A stretch of DNA of 9,134 nucleotides from Archaeoglobi archaeon. Its GTDB lineage: Archaea; Halobacteriota; Archaeoglobi; Archaeoglobales; Archaeoglobaceae. The stretch covers positions 1 through 9,134 of the forward strand of contig QNUZ01000089.1 of NCBI GenBank assembly GCA_004347865.1. Direction: 5' to 3'. Both the position numbers and the translations under genes were made by a program. Shown here one piece after another: positions 1 through 6,375 of the stretch (positions are counted from its first letter, which is position 1; every line of letters starts with the position of its first letter). The notes below the pieces were generated by a model, which saw only the letters and a program-made list of their open reading frames with translations, had not been told where the DNA came from and made no database searches.

Positions 1-43
1 CGTCGACAAGTTCATCGAAAAAATAAGGAACTTAAAGTCTTAG
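1..43 (+). CDS. C-terminal end of an unidentified protein (partial)
   Basis: Reading from base 2, the frame encodes VDKFIEKIRNLKS and then a TAG stop at 41-43. The residues look like a normal charged, amphipathic C-terminal helix. The frame is open to the window edge, and the next gene-free stretch begins directly after it. With only 13 residues no family can be assigned, and the frame could be open by chance. The window boundary cuts the gene. Confidence 0.45.
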   Translation, partial: VDKFIEKIRNLKS

Positions 44-79
44 GCAAAAAAATTTTTAGAAGAAATGCTGGGAGCTTAA

Positions 80-196
80 GTGAGCTGCTCCGGTTCAAAA
101 GCGTCCCCAAGGCTTTTTCAACACAGAACTATCTAAACCTTGCCCGTTCATCCCAAAGCTAAAGCTCAGGGTTTTCTGGGCACACATTTTTATAAA
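80..196 (-). repeat. Copy 1 of a degenerate IS200/IS605-end-like (omega-RNA-like) repeat
   Basis: This block shares both ends with the block at 2586-2700. It begins with GTGAGCTGCTCC (80-91), identical in both. At its other end, 157-180 matches 2661-2684 at 23 of 24 bases, followed by ATTTTTATAAA in both (186-196). The middle has diverged. On the minus strand it reads from TTTATAAAAAT to GGAGCAGCTCAC, with an AAGCC block before the terminal hairpin. That arrangement recalls the 3' end of tnpB elements in the IS200/IS605 group. No transposase coding is present. The copy is probably a dead or non-autonomous element (MITE-like). Strand is assigned by resemblance only, and a plus-strand small RNA is an alternative. 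Confidence 0.55.
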
Positions 197-225
197 AAAT
201 GGATACAGAAACTAGAGTCATAATT

Positions 226-259
226 ATTTAAATTTAAATGGGATTTAAATTTAAATGGG
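226..259. repeat. Two tandem 17-bp repeats, each containing a 14-bp palindrome
   Basis: ATTTAAATTTAAATGGG occurs twice back to back (226-242 and 243-259) without a mismatch. Its first 14 bases, ATTTAAATTTAAAT, are a perfect palindrome and resemble an archaeal TATA element in either direction. The unit lies between repeat copy 1 and the 3' end of the glycosyltransferase gene. It could be a paired binding site, a promoter for transcription antisense to the glycosyltransferase, or a simple slippage duplication. The sequence does not decide among these. Confidence 0.8.
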
Positions 260-310
260 CACTTAAATCGTTTCAATCTAGCATAAACTTTTCGTCCAAG
301 GGTTCGGATC

Positions 311-1384
311 CTAGGTATTCAAAATCTCTAAATAAACTTCTTCTACTCTTCGCGTTACAACCTCCCAGCTAAACTTCTCCTCGACAGATTTCCTCCCTGC
401 TTTTCCGAGTTTAGTTGCAAGTTCGTCGTTTGCAAGAATTTCTTTAACTTTTTCAGAGAGTTCAGAAACATCGTTGAAAGTTAAGCCTCCCTCCAAGGCT
501 ATTTCTGATGGGCCTGGAACGTTTGCAGAAATTACAGGTGTCGAACAGGCCATAGCTTCGATGAGAACTATACCAAATGCCTCAAGTCTTGAGAAAGAGG
601 GTAAAACGAGCACTCTTGCCTTCTGCATCCATTCAATAACCTCTTTTCTTGGCAATCTTCCTGTAAAGATTGCCCTCACATTCAACTTTTCGGCCATTTT
701 TTCAAATCTCCTCCTGTCTTCTCCCTCACCAACGATAACAAGCAAAGCCTTTGTTTCTTTCTGAACTTCCTCCATTGCCCTTATTAATGTCGTAACTCCT
801 TTATAAGCCACAAGTCTCCCAACATAGAGAACTATCTGCTCCCTCTCCCCAGCACTTTTACCGGGCTTGAATTCCTGAACATCCACAGCATTCGGTACGA
901 TTTTAACTTTATCCATGAATTTCGATAACACCGGAGAACTTTCAGCATAGCTCCTAGTAGTTGCTATCACCGCATCGGCCTTTTCAAGCAACTCGTTAAC
1001 GATAGAAAAGTTGATTTTTTCAATGACCTTTCCAAGGAATCCCGGTATTTTGTATCCGTTCACCTTGCTTGGAACAATCACGTCGTTGTGGTAGGTAATA
1101 ACATGTGGTTTTTCTTCTTTTTCTGCAGTTTCGGCCATTTTTCGGGCGAAAAACGGTGAAGGAACGTGCGAGTGATAGATCTCAGCCTTTAAATTTGGAA
1201 ATGTAATGGGAATCGGAGAATACGGAATTTTTATGCAGGGAACCGTTATATCTGCTCCAATAGAAGACACAACGGTAACGCTGTGTCCGAGACGTCTGAG
1301 ATTGTCCGAAAGATTTTTCACATGCTCTTCAACGCCGCCAATATGTGGAGGGAAATAAGGTGTCGAGATAGCTATTTTCAGCAC
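311..1384 (-). CDS. GT4-family glycosyltransferase (GT-B fold)
   Basis: This is a predicted cytoplasmic or membrane-associated retaining glycosyltransferase that moves a sugar from a nucleotide-sugar to a glycan, lipid or polyprenyl acceptor. The N-terminal Rossmann domain opens with ISTPYFPPHIGGVEEHV, the glycine-rich acceptor-side loop (G16-G17-V18). The linker has PNAVD, followed by YVGRL and a lysine (R190, K195) typical of donor phosphate binding. The C-terminal domain carries the EX7E motif (E268 and E276), which binds the nucleotide-sugar. Length (357 residues) is normal for GT4. I chose the GTG at 1384, not the ATG at 1441, because it begins MLKIAIS as family members do and has a box A about 23-31 bases upstream. 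The longer reading adds 19 residues without family character. Substrate is unknown; no other glycan genes are nearby. Confidence 0.88.
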   Translation of the reverse strand: MLKIAISTPYFPPHIGGVEEHVKNLSDNLRRLGHSVTVVSSIGADITVPCIKIPYSPIPITFPNLKAEIYHSHVPSPFFARKMAETAEKEEKPHVITYHNDVIVPSKVNGYKIPGFLGKVIEKINFSIVNELLEKADAVIATTRSYAESSPVLSKFMDKVKIVPNAVDVQEFKPGKSAGEREQIVLYVGRLVAYKGVTTLIRAMEEVQKETKALLVIVGEGEDRRRFEKMAEKLNVRAIFTGRLPRKEVIEWMQKARVLVLPSFSRLEAFGIVLIEAMACSTPVISANVPGPSEIALEGGLTFNDVSELSEKVKEILANDELATKLGKAGRKSVEEKFSWEVVTRRVEEVYLEILNT

Positions 1385-1406
1385 ATTTAAAGAGAATCCA
1401 ATCTGC

Positions 1407-1415
1407 TTTAAAAAG
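1407..1415 (-). promoter_or_regulatory. Box A (TATA-like) of the glycosyltransferase gene
   Basis: On the minus strand this reads CTTTTTAAA, and it ends 23 bases before the GTG at 1384. That spacing predicts a transcript beginning at or next to the start codon. No Shine-Dalgarno sequence precedes the GTG, which supports a leaderless mRNA and helps decide the start. Confidence 0.5.
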
Positions 1416-1513
1416 CTTTCAGCGCAGCTCAGCGATTGCAAACTGTTCTTTTGTCCATCGATTGCACTCCATTATCCATCATTCTCGATAATTTAACTTA
1501 AATCATGGAAATG

Positions 1514-1522
1514 CTTTTTAAC
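1514..1522 (+). promoter_or_regulatory. Box A (TATA-like) of the htpX-type gene
   Basis: CTTTTTAAC ends 21 bases before the ATG at 1543, so transcription should start at or just before the start codon. No clear ribosome binding site is present. The intergenic region 1385-1542 also holds the opposing glycosyltransferase promoter; the two box A elements are about 100 bases apart. Confidence 0.5.
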
Positions 1523-1542
1523 AGCAGAATTAACTTAACCAC

Positions 1543-2541
1543 ATGTTTCTGATATTCGATCCGGTATACTGGATTCTGGCAATCTTCGGCTATTTGATAA
1601 TGTTTGCACTTGCCGGCTGGGTGGCACCAAAAGTTGCTGGTAGGGTGGCTGGAAAGTTCTCGCTATATACCTCAATGTTTCTGTTGCTCGTGCTGATATT
1701 GGGTACTTCTGCCGGCATAATCTATCTAATTCTAACCATTTCAGAGATCACCGTGGATATATTCGGACTGATAGCCTTCCTCCTCGGGATAAACCTGTTA
1801 ATTTACTTAATTTCTCCGTATATAATAAATATGAGCTATGGTGCCAAGAAAAGCGAAGAACTTCAGAGACTGGTAAACGAAGTGTCGGCCACGCTTGGAG
1901 TGAGGGCTCCAACAGCAGTGGTTGTCCACAGCCCGCCAAATGCTTTTGCTTATGGAAATTTCCTTACAGGAAAATTTGTAGCAGTCTCAGATGCCCTCAT
2001 AAATGTCCTCTCCAAAGATGAACTAATGGCAGTTATTGGGCACGAAATAGGGCACCACAAGCACAAGGATAATCTTTTCATGCTTCTACTGGGTCTACTG
2101 CCTTCGATGATCTTCTATTTGGGGTACATGCTGATTCGCTCTTCGGGGAGTGATAGAAGGGGGTCGCAGCTTGCGATTGTAGGGATAATTGCAGTCGTGT
2201 TCTCTTTCGTAATCCAGATCCTTGTTCTAGCCTTTAGCAGGCTTAGAGAGTACTTTGCTGACACAGAAGGTGTTTTCGTGGCAGGAAAGGACGCGATGCA
2301 GAGGAGTCTGGCAAAGATACACTACTTCTACCATAGATACCCCTCAATCAAGGCTGAAATATCCGAGAACAAATTCAGGACTCTCTTTATATATGCTCTT
2401 GTTAATGCGATTGCGGAACCGATAACAAGAATGGACATTGAGAGACTCAAAAAAGAAAAGGTATCCCCAATCCAAGAGTTCCTATCCACGCATCCACCAA
2501 TTCCAAAGAGATTGGCTTTTATTGATAGCTTGAGGTTTTAG
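1543..2541 (+). CDS. htpX: HtpX-type membrane zinc metalloprotease (M48 family)
   Basis: This is a predicted membrane-bound zinc endopeptidase of family M48B. Bacterial HtpX cleaves misfolded membrane proteins during envelope stress; an equivalent role here is inferred. The zinc motif HEIGH sits at residues 167-171 within VIGHEIGHHKHKD. The third ligand is probably E236 in FSRLREYFAD, the usual M48 position. Hydrophobic segments lie at about 9-25, 44-66, 72-95, 177-198 and 209-231, the two-before and two-after layout of HtpX with an extra N-terminal segment. The end, STHPPIPKRLAFI, matches the conserved HtpX C-terminus. The 332-residue length is somewhat above bacterial HtpX (about 290). It stands alone, divergent from the glycosyltransferase and followed by a repeat element. 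Confidence 0.93.
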   Translation: MFLIFDPVYWILAIFGYLIMFALAGWVAPKVAGRVAGKFSLYTSMFLLLVLILGTSAGIIYLILTISEITVDIFGLIAFLLGINLLIYLISPYIINMSYGAKKSEELQRLVNEVSATLGVRAPTAVVVHSPPNAFAYGNFLTGKFVAVSDALINVLSKDELMAVIGHEIGHHKHKDNLFMLLLGLLPSMIFYLGYMLIRSSGSDRRGSQLAIVGIIAVVFSFVIQILVLAFSRLREYFADTEGVFVAGKDAMQRSLAKIHYFYHRYPSIKAEISENKFRTLFIYALVNAIAEPITRMDIERLKKEKVSPIQEFLSTHPPIPKRLAFIDSLRF

Positions 2542-2551
2542 TAACTCCAAA

Positions 2552-2563
2552 CTTTTTAAATAT
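2552..2563 (+). promoter_or_regulatory. Box A-like element preceding repeat copy 2
   Basis: CTTTTTAAATAT lies directly downstream of the htpX-type stop codon and about 23 bases before the conserved GTGAGCTGCTCC of repeat copy 2 (2586). It is one of the best TATA matches in the window, yet no coding sequence begins at the predicted start point. It may drive a small RNA across 2586-2735, or its T-tract may simply end htpX transcription. Confidence 0.35.
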
Positions 2564-2585
2564 CCGGCACGAATTTCAGGCTGTT

Positions 2586-2700
2586 GTGAGCTGCTCCACG
2601 ACTAAATTCGAGGGCTTCCGGCGTTAAGGGAGGCTTCACGCCCTTCTCCTCATCTGCCGGAGCTAAAGCTCTGGGTTTTCTGGGAACCAATTTTTATAAA
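2586..2700 (-). repeat. Copy 2 of the IS200/IS605-end-like (omega-RNA-like) repeat, best preserved
   Basis: On the minus strand the block runs from TTTATAAAAATTGG through a hairpin (GAGC-TTTA-GCTC), then GGGCGTGAAGCC. It continues with GGAAGCCCTCGA-ATTTAG-TCGTGGAGCAGCTCAC-type sequence, in which CTCGA/TCGTGG can form the terminal hairpin. GAAGCCC, a TTTAG loop and GGAGCAGCTCAC are features I associate with the right end and guide-RNA scaffold of tnpB elements in many archaea. Hairpins near both ends and a TTTAT flank would suit a MITE of this family. Copy 1 (80-196) and copy 3 (8836-8970) share its outline. There is no reading frame for TnpB or TnpA. Confidence 0.6.
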
Positions 2701-2703
2701 CTG

Positions 2704-2735
2704 CCAAATTTCTAATTTGGACATTTTTGTTTTTA
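2704..2735 (+). terminator. Hairpin followed by T-rich tract (possible terminator)
   Basis: CCAAATT-TCT-AATTTGG (2704-2720) is a perfect 7-bp stem with a 3-base loop, followed by ACATTTTTGTTTTT. Archaeal termination depends mainly on T-tracts, so this is a plausible end for plus-strand transcription crossing the repeat. It lies within the acd leader region but upstream of that gene's best box A. Confidence 0.4.
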
Positions 2736-2765
2736 TAAAAAGAATTCAAAATAAATTAGCGCAAG

Positions 2766-2776
2766 ATATTTAAAAT
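2766..2776 (+). promoter_or_regulatory. Box A of the acyl-CoA synthetase operon
   Basis: ATATTTAAAAT ends 21 bases before the ATG at 2798, predicting a transcript that starts on or next to that codon. No Shine-Dalgarno sequence is visible upstream of the ATG, which supports leaderless expression of the first gene. The second gene has a strong one. Confidence 0.55.
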
Positions 2777-2797
2777 CATTCCCCATTTCCAATTTTG

Positions 2798-4846
2798 ATG
2801 CGATCTTTTTTCTACCCCTCCAGCATTGCTCTAGTTGGAGCATCCGCTGAGAAGGGAAAGGTCGGAAATGTAATCCTGAAAAACCTGAAGAATTTCAGAG
2901 GAAGAATTTACGCTGTAAATCCAAAGTACTCCGAGATTGAGGGGTTTGAATGCTACCCATCGATTTTGGCCTTGCCAGAAACTGTTGATCTTGCGATTAT
3001 CGCAATTCCGGCTAAATTTGTAGCATCTGCTGTTGAAGAGTGCGGCCTAAAAGGAGTGAAAAATGTCATCGTGATCTCCGGAGGGTTTAGAGAGGTCGGA
3101 ACCGAAGGGGCCAAGTTAGAATATAATCTCATTCAAATCGCAAATAAATTTGGAATTAACCTGCTCGGACCAAACTGTTTAGGAATGATCAATGCAGAAA
3201 TAGGCCTTAACGCTACTTTCAGCGTTGTATCCCCAAAATTCGGAGATGTCGCATTTCTAAGTCAGTCTGGCGCCTTTATCTTGGCTGTGATCCTCTGGGC
3301 TCAAAAGACTAAATTTGGCTTTAGCAAGATAGTTAGTTTGGGAAACAAAGCGGTTTTAAGTGAAGCAGACTTCCTAAATTACCTTGCGGAGGATTCTGCT
3401 ACGAATGTTGTTATGCTTTACTTAGAGGGCATTCAAGACGGCCGAAGGTTCATGGAAACTGCAAAGAAGGTTTCAAAGCAAAAACCAATAGTTATTATGA
3501 AGGCCGGAAAAACCGAAAGCGGTGCTAAAGCTGCTTCTAGCCATACAGGAAGTCTTGCAGGGAGCTATGAGGTTTATAAAGCTGCTTTTCGACAAAGCGG
3601 GATTATTGTAGCAGAAACTGTTGAAGAGTTATTTGATTTCGCCCTAGCACTTTCAAAGAACAGAAAAGCAGGAAGTGTCGCGATCATTACGAATTCGGGA
3701 GGACCGGGAGTTATGGCCTCGGATGCAGTTGAAATTCATGGTCTAAAGCTAGCACCGCTTTCTTCCGAGACGATAGAAGCCCTTAAGAAATTCTTGCCTC
3801 CCTCAGCGAACTTCTACAATCCTGTTGATATCTTAGGAGATGCAGACACAGAAAGGTTCTCCAGAGCCATCGAAGTAATTTCTGAGGATAAAGAAGTGGG
3901 CACAATTCTAGCTATTCTCGCTCCAACAGCACAGATAGATTTTTACAAAGCTGTCGAAAAAGTTCTTTCGGTTGAAAAACCAGTTTTCTGCTGTTTTATG
4001 GGTATTGACGAATCATGTGAAGAGAGATTAATAAAAAATCGTATTCCAAACTTTTTCGACCCCACAAGAGCTGTTAAAGCTATTTCTGCAGTAAATCAGT
4101 ATGCAAAATTCGATTTCAGCAAAAAAGAGATCAAAAAATTCGAAGTTAACAAAAAAGAGGCTGACAGTATTTTTGAGGAGCTTATGAAATTGGAGTCGAG
4201 ATTCGTTGGAGTTGAGGGCATGAAATTGCTTGAATGCTACGGTATTAACACTGCTCCGTGGGGAATAGCAAAAAGTGCTGACGAAGCGGAAAAAATTGCT
4301 GAAAGTATCGGCTATCCCGTTGCAATGAAAATTGTCTCGCCAGACGTGATCCACAAAAGCGACATCAGGGCAATCAAGCTCGATGTGGAAAAGGGTGAAG
4401 TTAAGAGCAGTTTTTACGAAATAATCACGAGAGTCGAAAACTATATGCCCAGTGCCCGGATTGAGGGGGTTCTAGTGCAGAAGATGGTCAAAGGTGGCAG
4501 GGAAGTGATCTTGGGTATGAAAAAGGATCCCCAGTTCGGTGAAGTTATCATGTTCGGGCTTGGCGGAATCTATGTAGAAGTATTCAAGGATGTTGCATTC
4601 AGAATTGCTCCACTTAGCTTTGAGGATGCGTTGGACATGATAAAAAGCGTTAAATCCTTTGCCCTCTTGAGGGGCATAAGGGGGGAAAAGATGTACGATC
4701 TAAACTCATTGGCCGAAACTATTGTTAGGTTCACTCAGTTAAGTATGGATTATCCGATTGCAGAGATGGAGATTAATCCTCTGAAGGTTTTTGAGAAAGG
4801 TTGCATTGCAGTTGATTTTCGAATGCTATTGGAGGTGAAGAAATGA
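2798..4846 (+). CDS. acd: ADP-forming acyl-CoA (acetyl-CoA) synthetase, fused alpha-beta chain
   Basis: This enzyme interconverts acyl-CoA, ADP and phosphate with organic acid, CoA and ATP. In archaea it conserves energy from acetyl-CoA or amino-acid-derived acyl-CoAs. The 682-residue chain begins with a CoA-binding Rossmann domain (SIALVGAS, about 9-16), then the ligase domains with FLSQSGA (about 153-159). The phosphohistidine is probably H249 in SHTGSLAGS. From about 455 the beta-type ATP-grasp part follows, with the second conserved His in HKSD (H519) and AEMEINPL near the end. The family usually has two glycines after HKSD-x; here the sequence is HKSDIRAIKL. I start at ATG 2798 because of the box A spacing; a TTG one codon earlier is less likely. 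The actual acyl substrate cannot be told. It overlaps the next gene by four bases. Confidence 0.92.
   Translation: MRSFFYPSSIALVGASAEKGKVGNVILKNLKNFRGRIYAVNPKYSEIEGFECYPSILALPETVDLAIIAIPAKFVASAVEECGLKGVKNVIVISGGFREVGTEGAKLEYNLIQIANKFGINLLGPNCLGMINAEIGLNATFSVVSPKFGDVAFLSQSGAFILAVILWAQKTKFGFSKIVSLGNKAVLSEADFLNYLAEDSATNVVMLYLEGIQDGRRFMETAKKVSKQKPIVIMKAGKTESGAKAASSHTGSLAGSYEVYKAAFRQSGIIVAETVEELFDFALALSKNRKAGSVAIITNSGGPGVMASDAVEIHGLKLAPLSSETIEALKKFLPPSANFYNPVDILGDADTERFSRAIEVISEDKEVGTILAILAPTAQIDFYKAVEKVLSVEKPVFCCFMGIDESCEERLIKNRIPNFFDPTRAVKAISAVNQYAKFDFSKKEIKKFEVNKKEADSIFEELMKLESRFVGVEGMKLLECYGINTAPWGIAKSADEAEKIAESIGYPVAMKIVSPDVIHKSDIRAIKLDVEKGEVKSSFYEIITRVENYMPSARIEGVLVQKMVKGGREVILGMKKDPQFGEVIMFGLGGIYVEVFKDVAFRIAPLSFEDALDMIKSVKSFALLRGIRGEKMYDLNSLAETIVRFTQLSMDYPIAEMEINPLKVFEKGCIAVDFRMLLEVKK
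4831..4838 (+). promoter_or_regulatory. Shine-Dalgarno sequence inside the acd 3' end
   Basis: GGAGGTGA lies four bases before the ATG at 4843, and is part of the last codons of the preceding gene. Together with the ATGA stop-start overlap it implies translational coupling and a fixed ratio of the two proteins. Confidence 0.8.
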
Positions 4847-5880
4847 AAAAGCTAATGATATCCTCCACGGATAGCTTCTCAGGAAAGAGTGGCGTGGCGT
4901 TGTCGCTCGCCCTGATTCTAGAGGATAAAGGCTATGATGTCGGATATCTCAAGATACTGGGAACCAACCCAATAAGACTGGGAAATAGAATATGCGACGA
5001 GGATGCAAAGTTGGCTGAAGAAGTTCTAGGACTTAAGGATGCCTGTGCAATCGTATTAGACCGTCCCTATATCGATTTTGTAGTTTCTGAAGACCCAGAA
5101 AGGCTAAAAAATCTAGTTCTTGAGAGAATGAAAGGCCAGTCTGAAAAGGACATAATTCTGATTGAGGGGGCACCCAACTACCTCATAGGAACCTCTGTTG
5201 GGATCTGCGATATATGCATGGCAAAAACACTCGACTGCAAAGTCCTGATGGTTTCGAAGTTCGGTGACTTTTTCGTTGATGAACTAATATCTGCAAAGCG
5301 TTTCTTTGAGGATAGGCTCCAAAAAGTCGTTTTAAACGAAGTTACCGGATACAAAAAAACCTATATCGATCTCATATCCAGAAATATACTGAAAAAGCAC
5401 GATCTTGATTTGATTGGTACAATTCCAAGAGATCCCGCCCTCATAGGGCTGAAAGTAAACGAGATAGCAGAAGTCATAAATGGGAAATACTTGGTTAGGC
5501 CGAAAAAAGATGAAAACGTCGAGCAGATTCTTGTTGGTGCCATGAAAACAGACACGGCACTTTCATACCTGAGATCCGCAAGAAATTATGCTTTGATCAC
5601 CGGTGGGGATCGCGGAGACCTCATTACTCTCGCAATAGAGAGTGGCGCAAAGTGCATCATCGCCACGGGCAATTTTGAACCTCCTGCTCACGTGTTGAGC
5701 CTTGCTGAAAAGAAAGAGATAGCTGTTTTGCTGGCAAAAGAAGATACTGCCACCACTCTCTCGAGAATACAGGAAAAATTTGGCAGAATAAGGATGAGCA
5801 AGGAAAAACTTTATAGAATGAGAGAACTCGTTGAAGAAAGCATCTGTGTAGACGAACTCTTAAAATACTTAGAACTTTAA
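4843..5880 (+). CDS. P-loop BioD-like/DRTGG protein related to the phosphotransacetylase N-terminal region
   Basis: This 345-residue protein matches the layout of the stand-alone BioD-like N-terminal domain of phosphotransacetylase (COG0857 type). It opens with a P-loop variant, SSTDSFSGKSG (G14-K15-S16), and a dethiobiotin-synthetase-like NTPase fold with DIILIEGAPN (about 103-112). From about 218 onward lies a DRTGG-type domain, with LITGGDRGDL (251-260) and SGAKCIIATGNFEPP. No phosphate acetyltransferase catalytic domain follows. In bacterial Pta this region is regulatory; here the gene is coupled to an ADP-forming acyl-CoA synthetase, so a regulatory or sensing role for that enzyme is inferred. 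True dethiobiotin synthetase is unlikely because of the DRTGG domain and lack of biotin neighbours. The stop is only three bases from that of the convergent GNAT gene. Confidence 0.82.
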   Translation: MKKLMISSTDSFSGKSGVALSLALILEDKGYDVGYLKILGTNPIRLGNRICDEDAKLAEEVLGLKDACAIVLDRPYIDFVVSEDPERLKNLVLERMKGQSEKDIILIEGAPNYLIGTSVGICDICMAKTLDCKVLMVSKFGDFFVDELISAKRFFEDRLQKVVLNEVTGYKKTYIDLISRNILKKHDLDLIGTIPRDPALIGLKVNEIAEVINGKYLVRPKKDENVEQILVGAMKTDTALSYLRSARNYALITGGDRGDLITLAIESGAKCIIATGNFEPPAHVLSLAEKKEIAVLLAKEDTATTLSRIQEKFGRIRMSKEKLYRMRELVEESICVDELLKYLEL

Positions 5881-5883
5881 CCT

Positions 5884-6372
5884 TCAATTCAAGGGCAGCT
5901 CCATGTAAAGTTCGTAGCTCGCTAGAGTTGTCTGGAAACCACATTTCTTGTAAACTCTTATAGCTCTCCAGTTTAGGCGATCCGTGACAAGAGTTATCTT
6001 CTTGTAGCCTTTCTTTTTAGCAAAATCGATGATCGCCTTCACCATCTGCGTTCCGATGCCCTGGTTCTGGTATTCTCTTGTTAGATAAATTGCCAAATCG
6101 ACAACTCCTGGATTTTTGCCATCTTCAACTATTGCCAGATGTCCAACAATTTTGCCTTCATGCTCGGCCACAATTGAAAAACCTTTTTCTTCAAGGTAAC
6201 TGATCCAGCTCTCAATAGCCTTTCTGCCCACAGGTGGTAAGCCCAAAGAGCGATCTTCGGGATTGTAGTTTTCGTACATATTTATTAGGGCTTCCCGGTC
6301 TTTTTTCTCGTATGCTCTTATCAATATATTTCTTCCAATTTTGTCTTTAAAAACAATAGGCTCGAACTCCAC
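5884..6372 (-). CDS. GNAT-family N-acetyltransferase
   Basis: This is a 162-residue single-domain acetyltransferase that would use acetyl-CoA to acetylate an amine on an unknown small molecule or protein. The N-terminal beta strand NILIRAYEKKDREALINMY is typical. Motif A is YQNQGIGTQMVKAII, with the CoA pyrophosphate loop Q102-xx-G105-x-G107. Motif B is NWRAIRVYKKCGF (134-146). The acidic EDRSLGLPP segment after helix 1 resembles acetyltransferases found beside CoA ligases. The start is GTG at 6372, supported by GGAGGT (6378-6383) five bases before it. It is the last gene of a three-gene operon, three bases after the zinc-finger gene, and converges on the acyl-CoA synthetase operon. A link to that operon, such as lysine acetylation of the synthetase, is only a guess. 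Confidence 0.88.
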   Translation of the reverse strand: MEFEPIVFKDKIGRNILIRAYEKKDREALINMYENYNPEDRSLGLPPVGRKAIESWISYLEEKGFSIVAEHEGKIVGHLAIVEDGKNPGVVDLAIYLTREYQNQGIGTQMVKAIIDFAKKKGYKKITLVTDRLNWRAIRVYKKCGFQTTLASYELYMELPLN

Positions 6373-6375
6373 GAT

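Noticed and set aside
270..277. GTTTCAAT resembling the start of some archaeal CRISPR repeats
   Set aside because: It occurs once, without a full repeat unit or regularly spaced copies; no CRISPR array is present.
474..764. Open frame of 96 codons on the plus strand
   Set aside because: It is antisense to the well-supported glycosyltransferase and has no recognisable domain or promoter.
1385..1441. Longer glycosyltransferase start at ATG 1441
   Set aside because: The extra 19 residues lack family character, and the box A fits a start at GTG 1384.
2690..2700. TTTTTATAAA at the end of repeat copy 2 as the promoter of the acyl-CoA synthetase operon
   Set aside because: It is almost 100 bases from the start codon; 2766-2776 is at the normal distance. 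A second, minor start cannot be excluded.
4843..5880. Dethiobiotin synthetase (BioD) as the function of the P-loop protein
   Set aside because: The chain has an added DRTGG-type domain, is much longer than BioD, and no biotin genes are nearby.
5657..5944. Open frame of 95 codons on the minus strand spanning the convergent junction
   Set aside because: It lies across the ends of the DRTGG and GNAT genes, both strongly supported, and its residues look like an out-of-frame translation.
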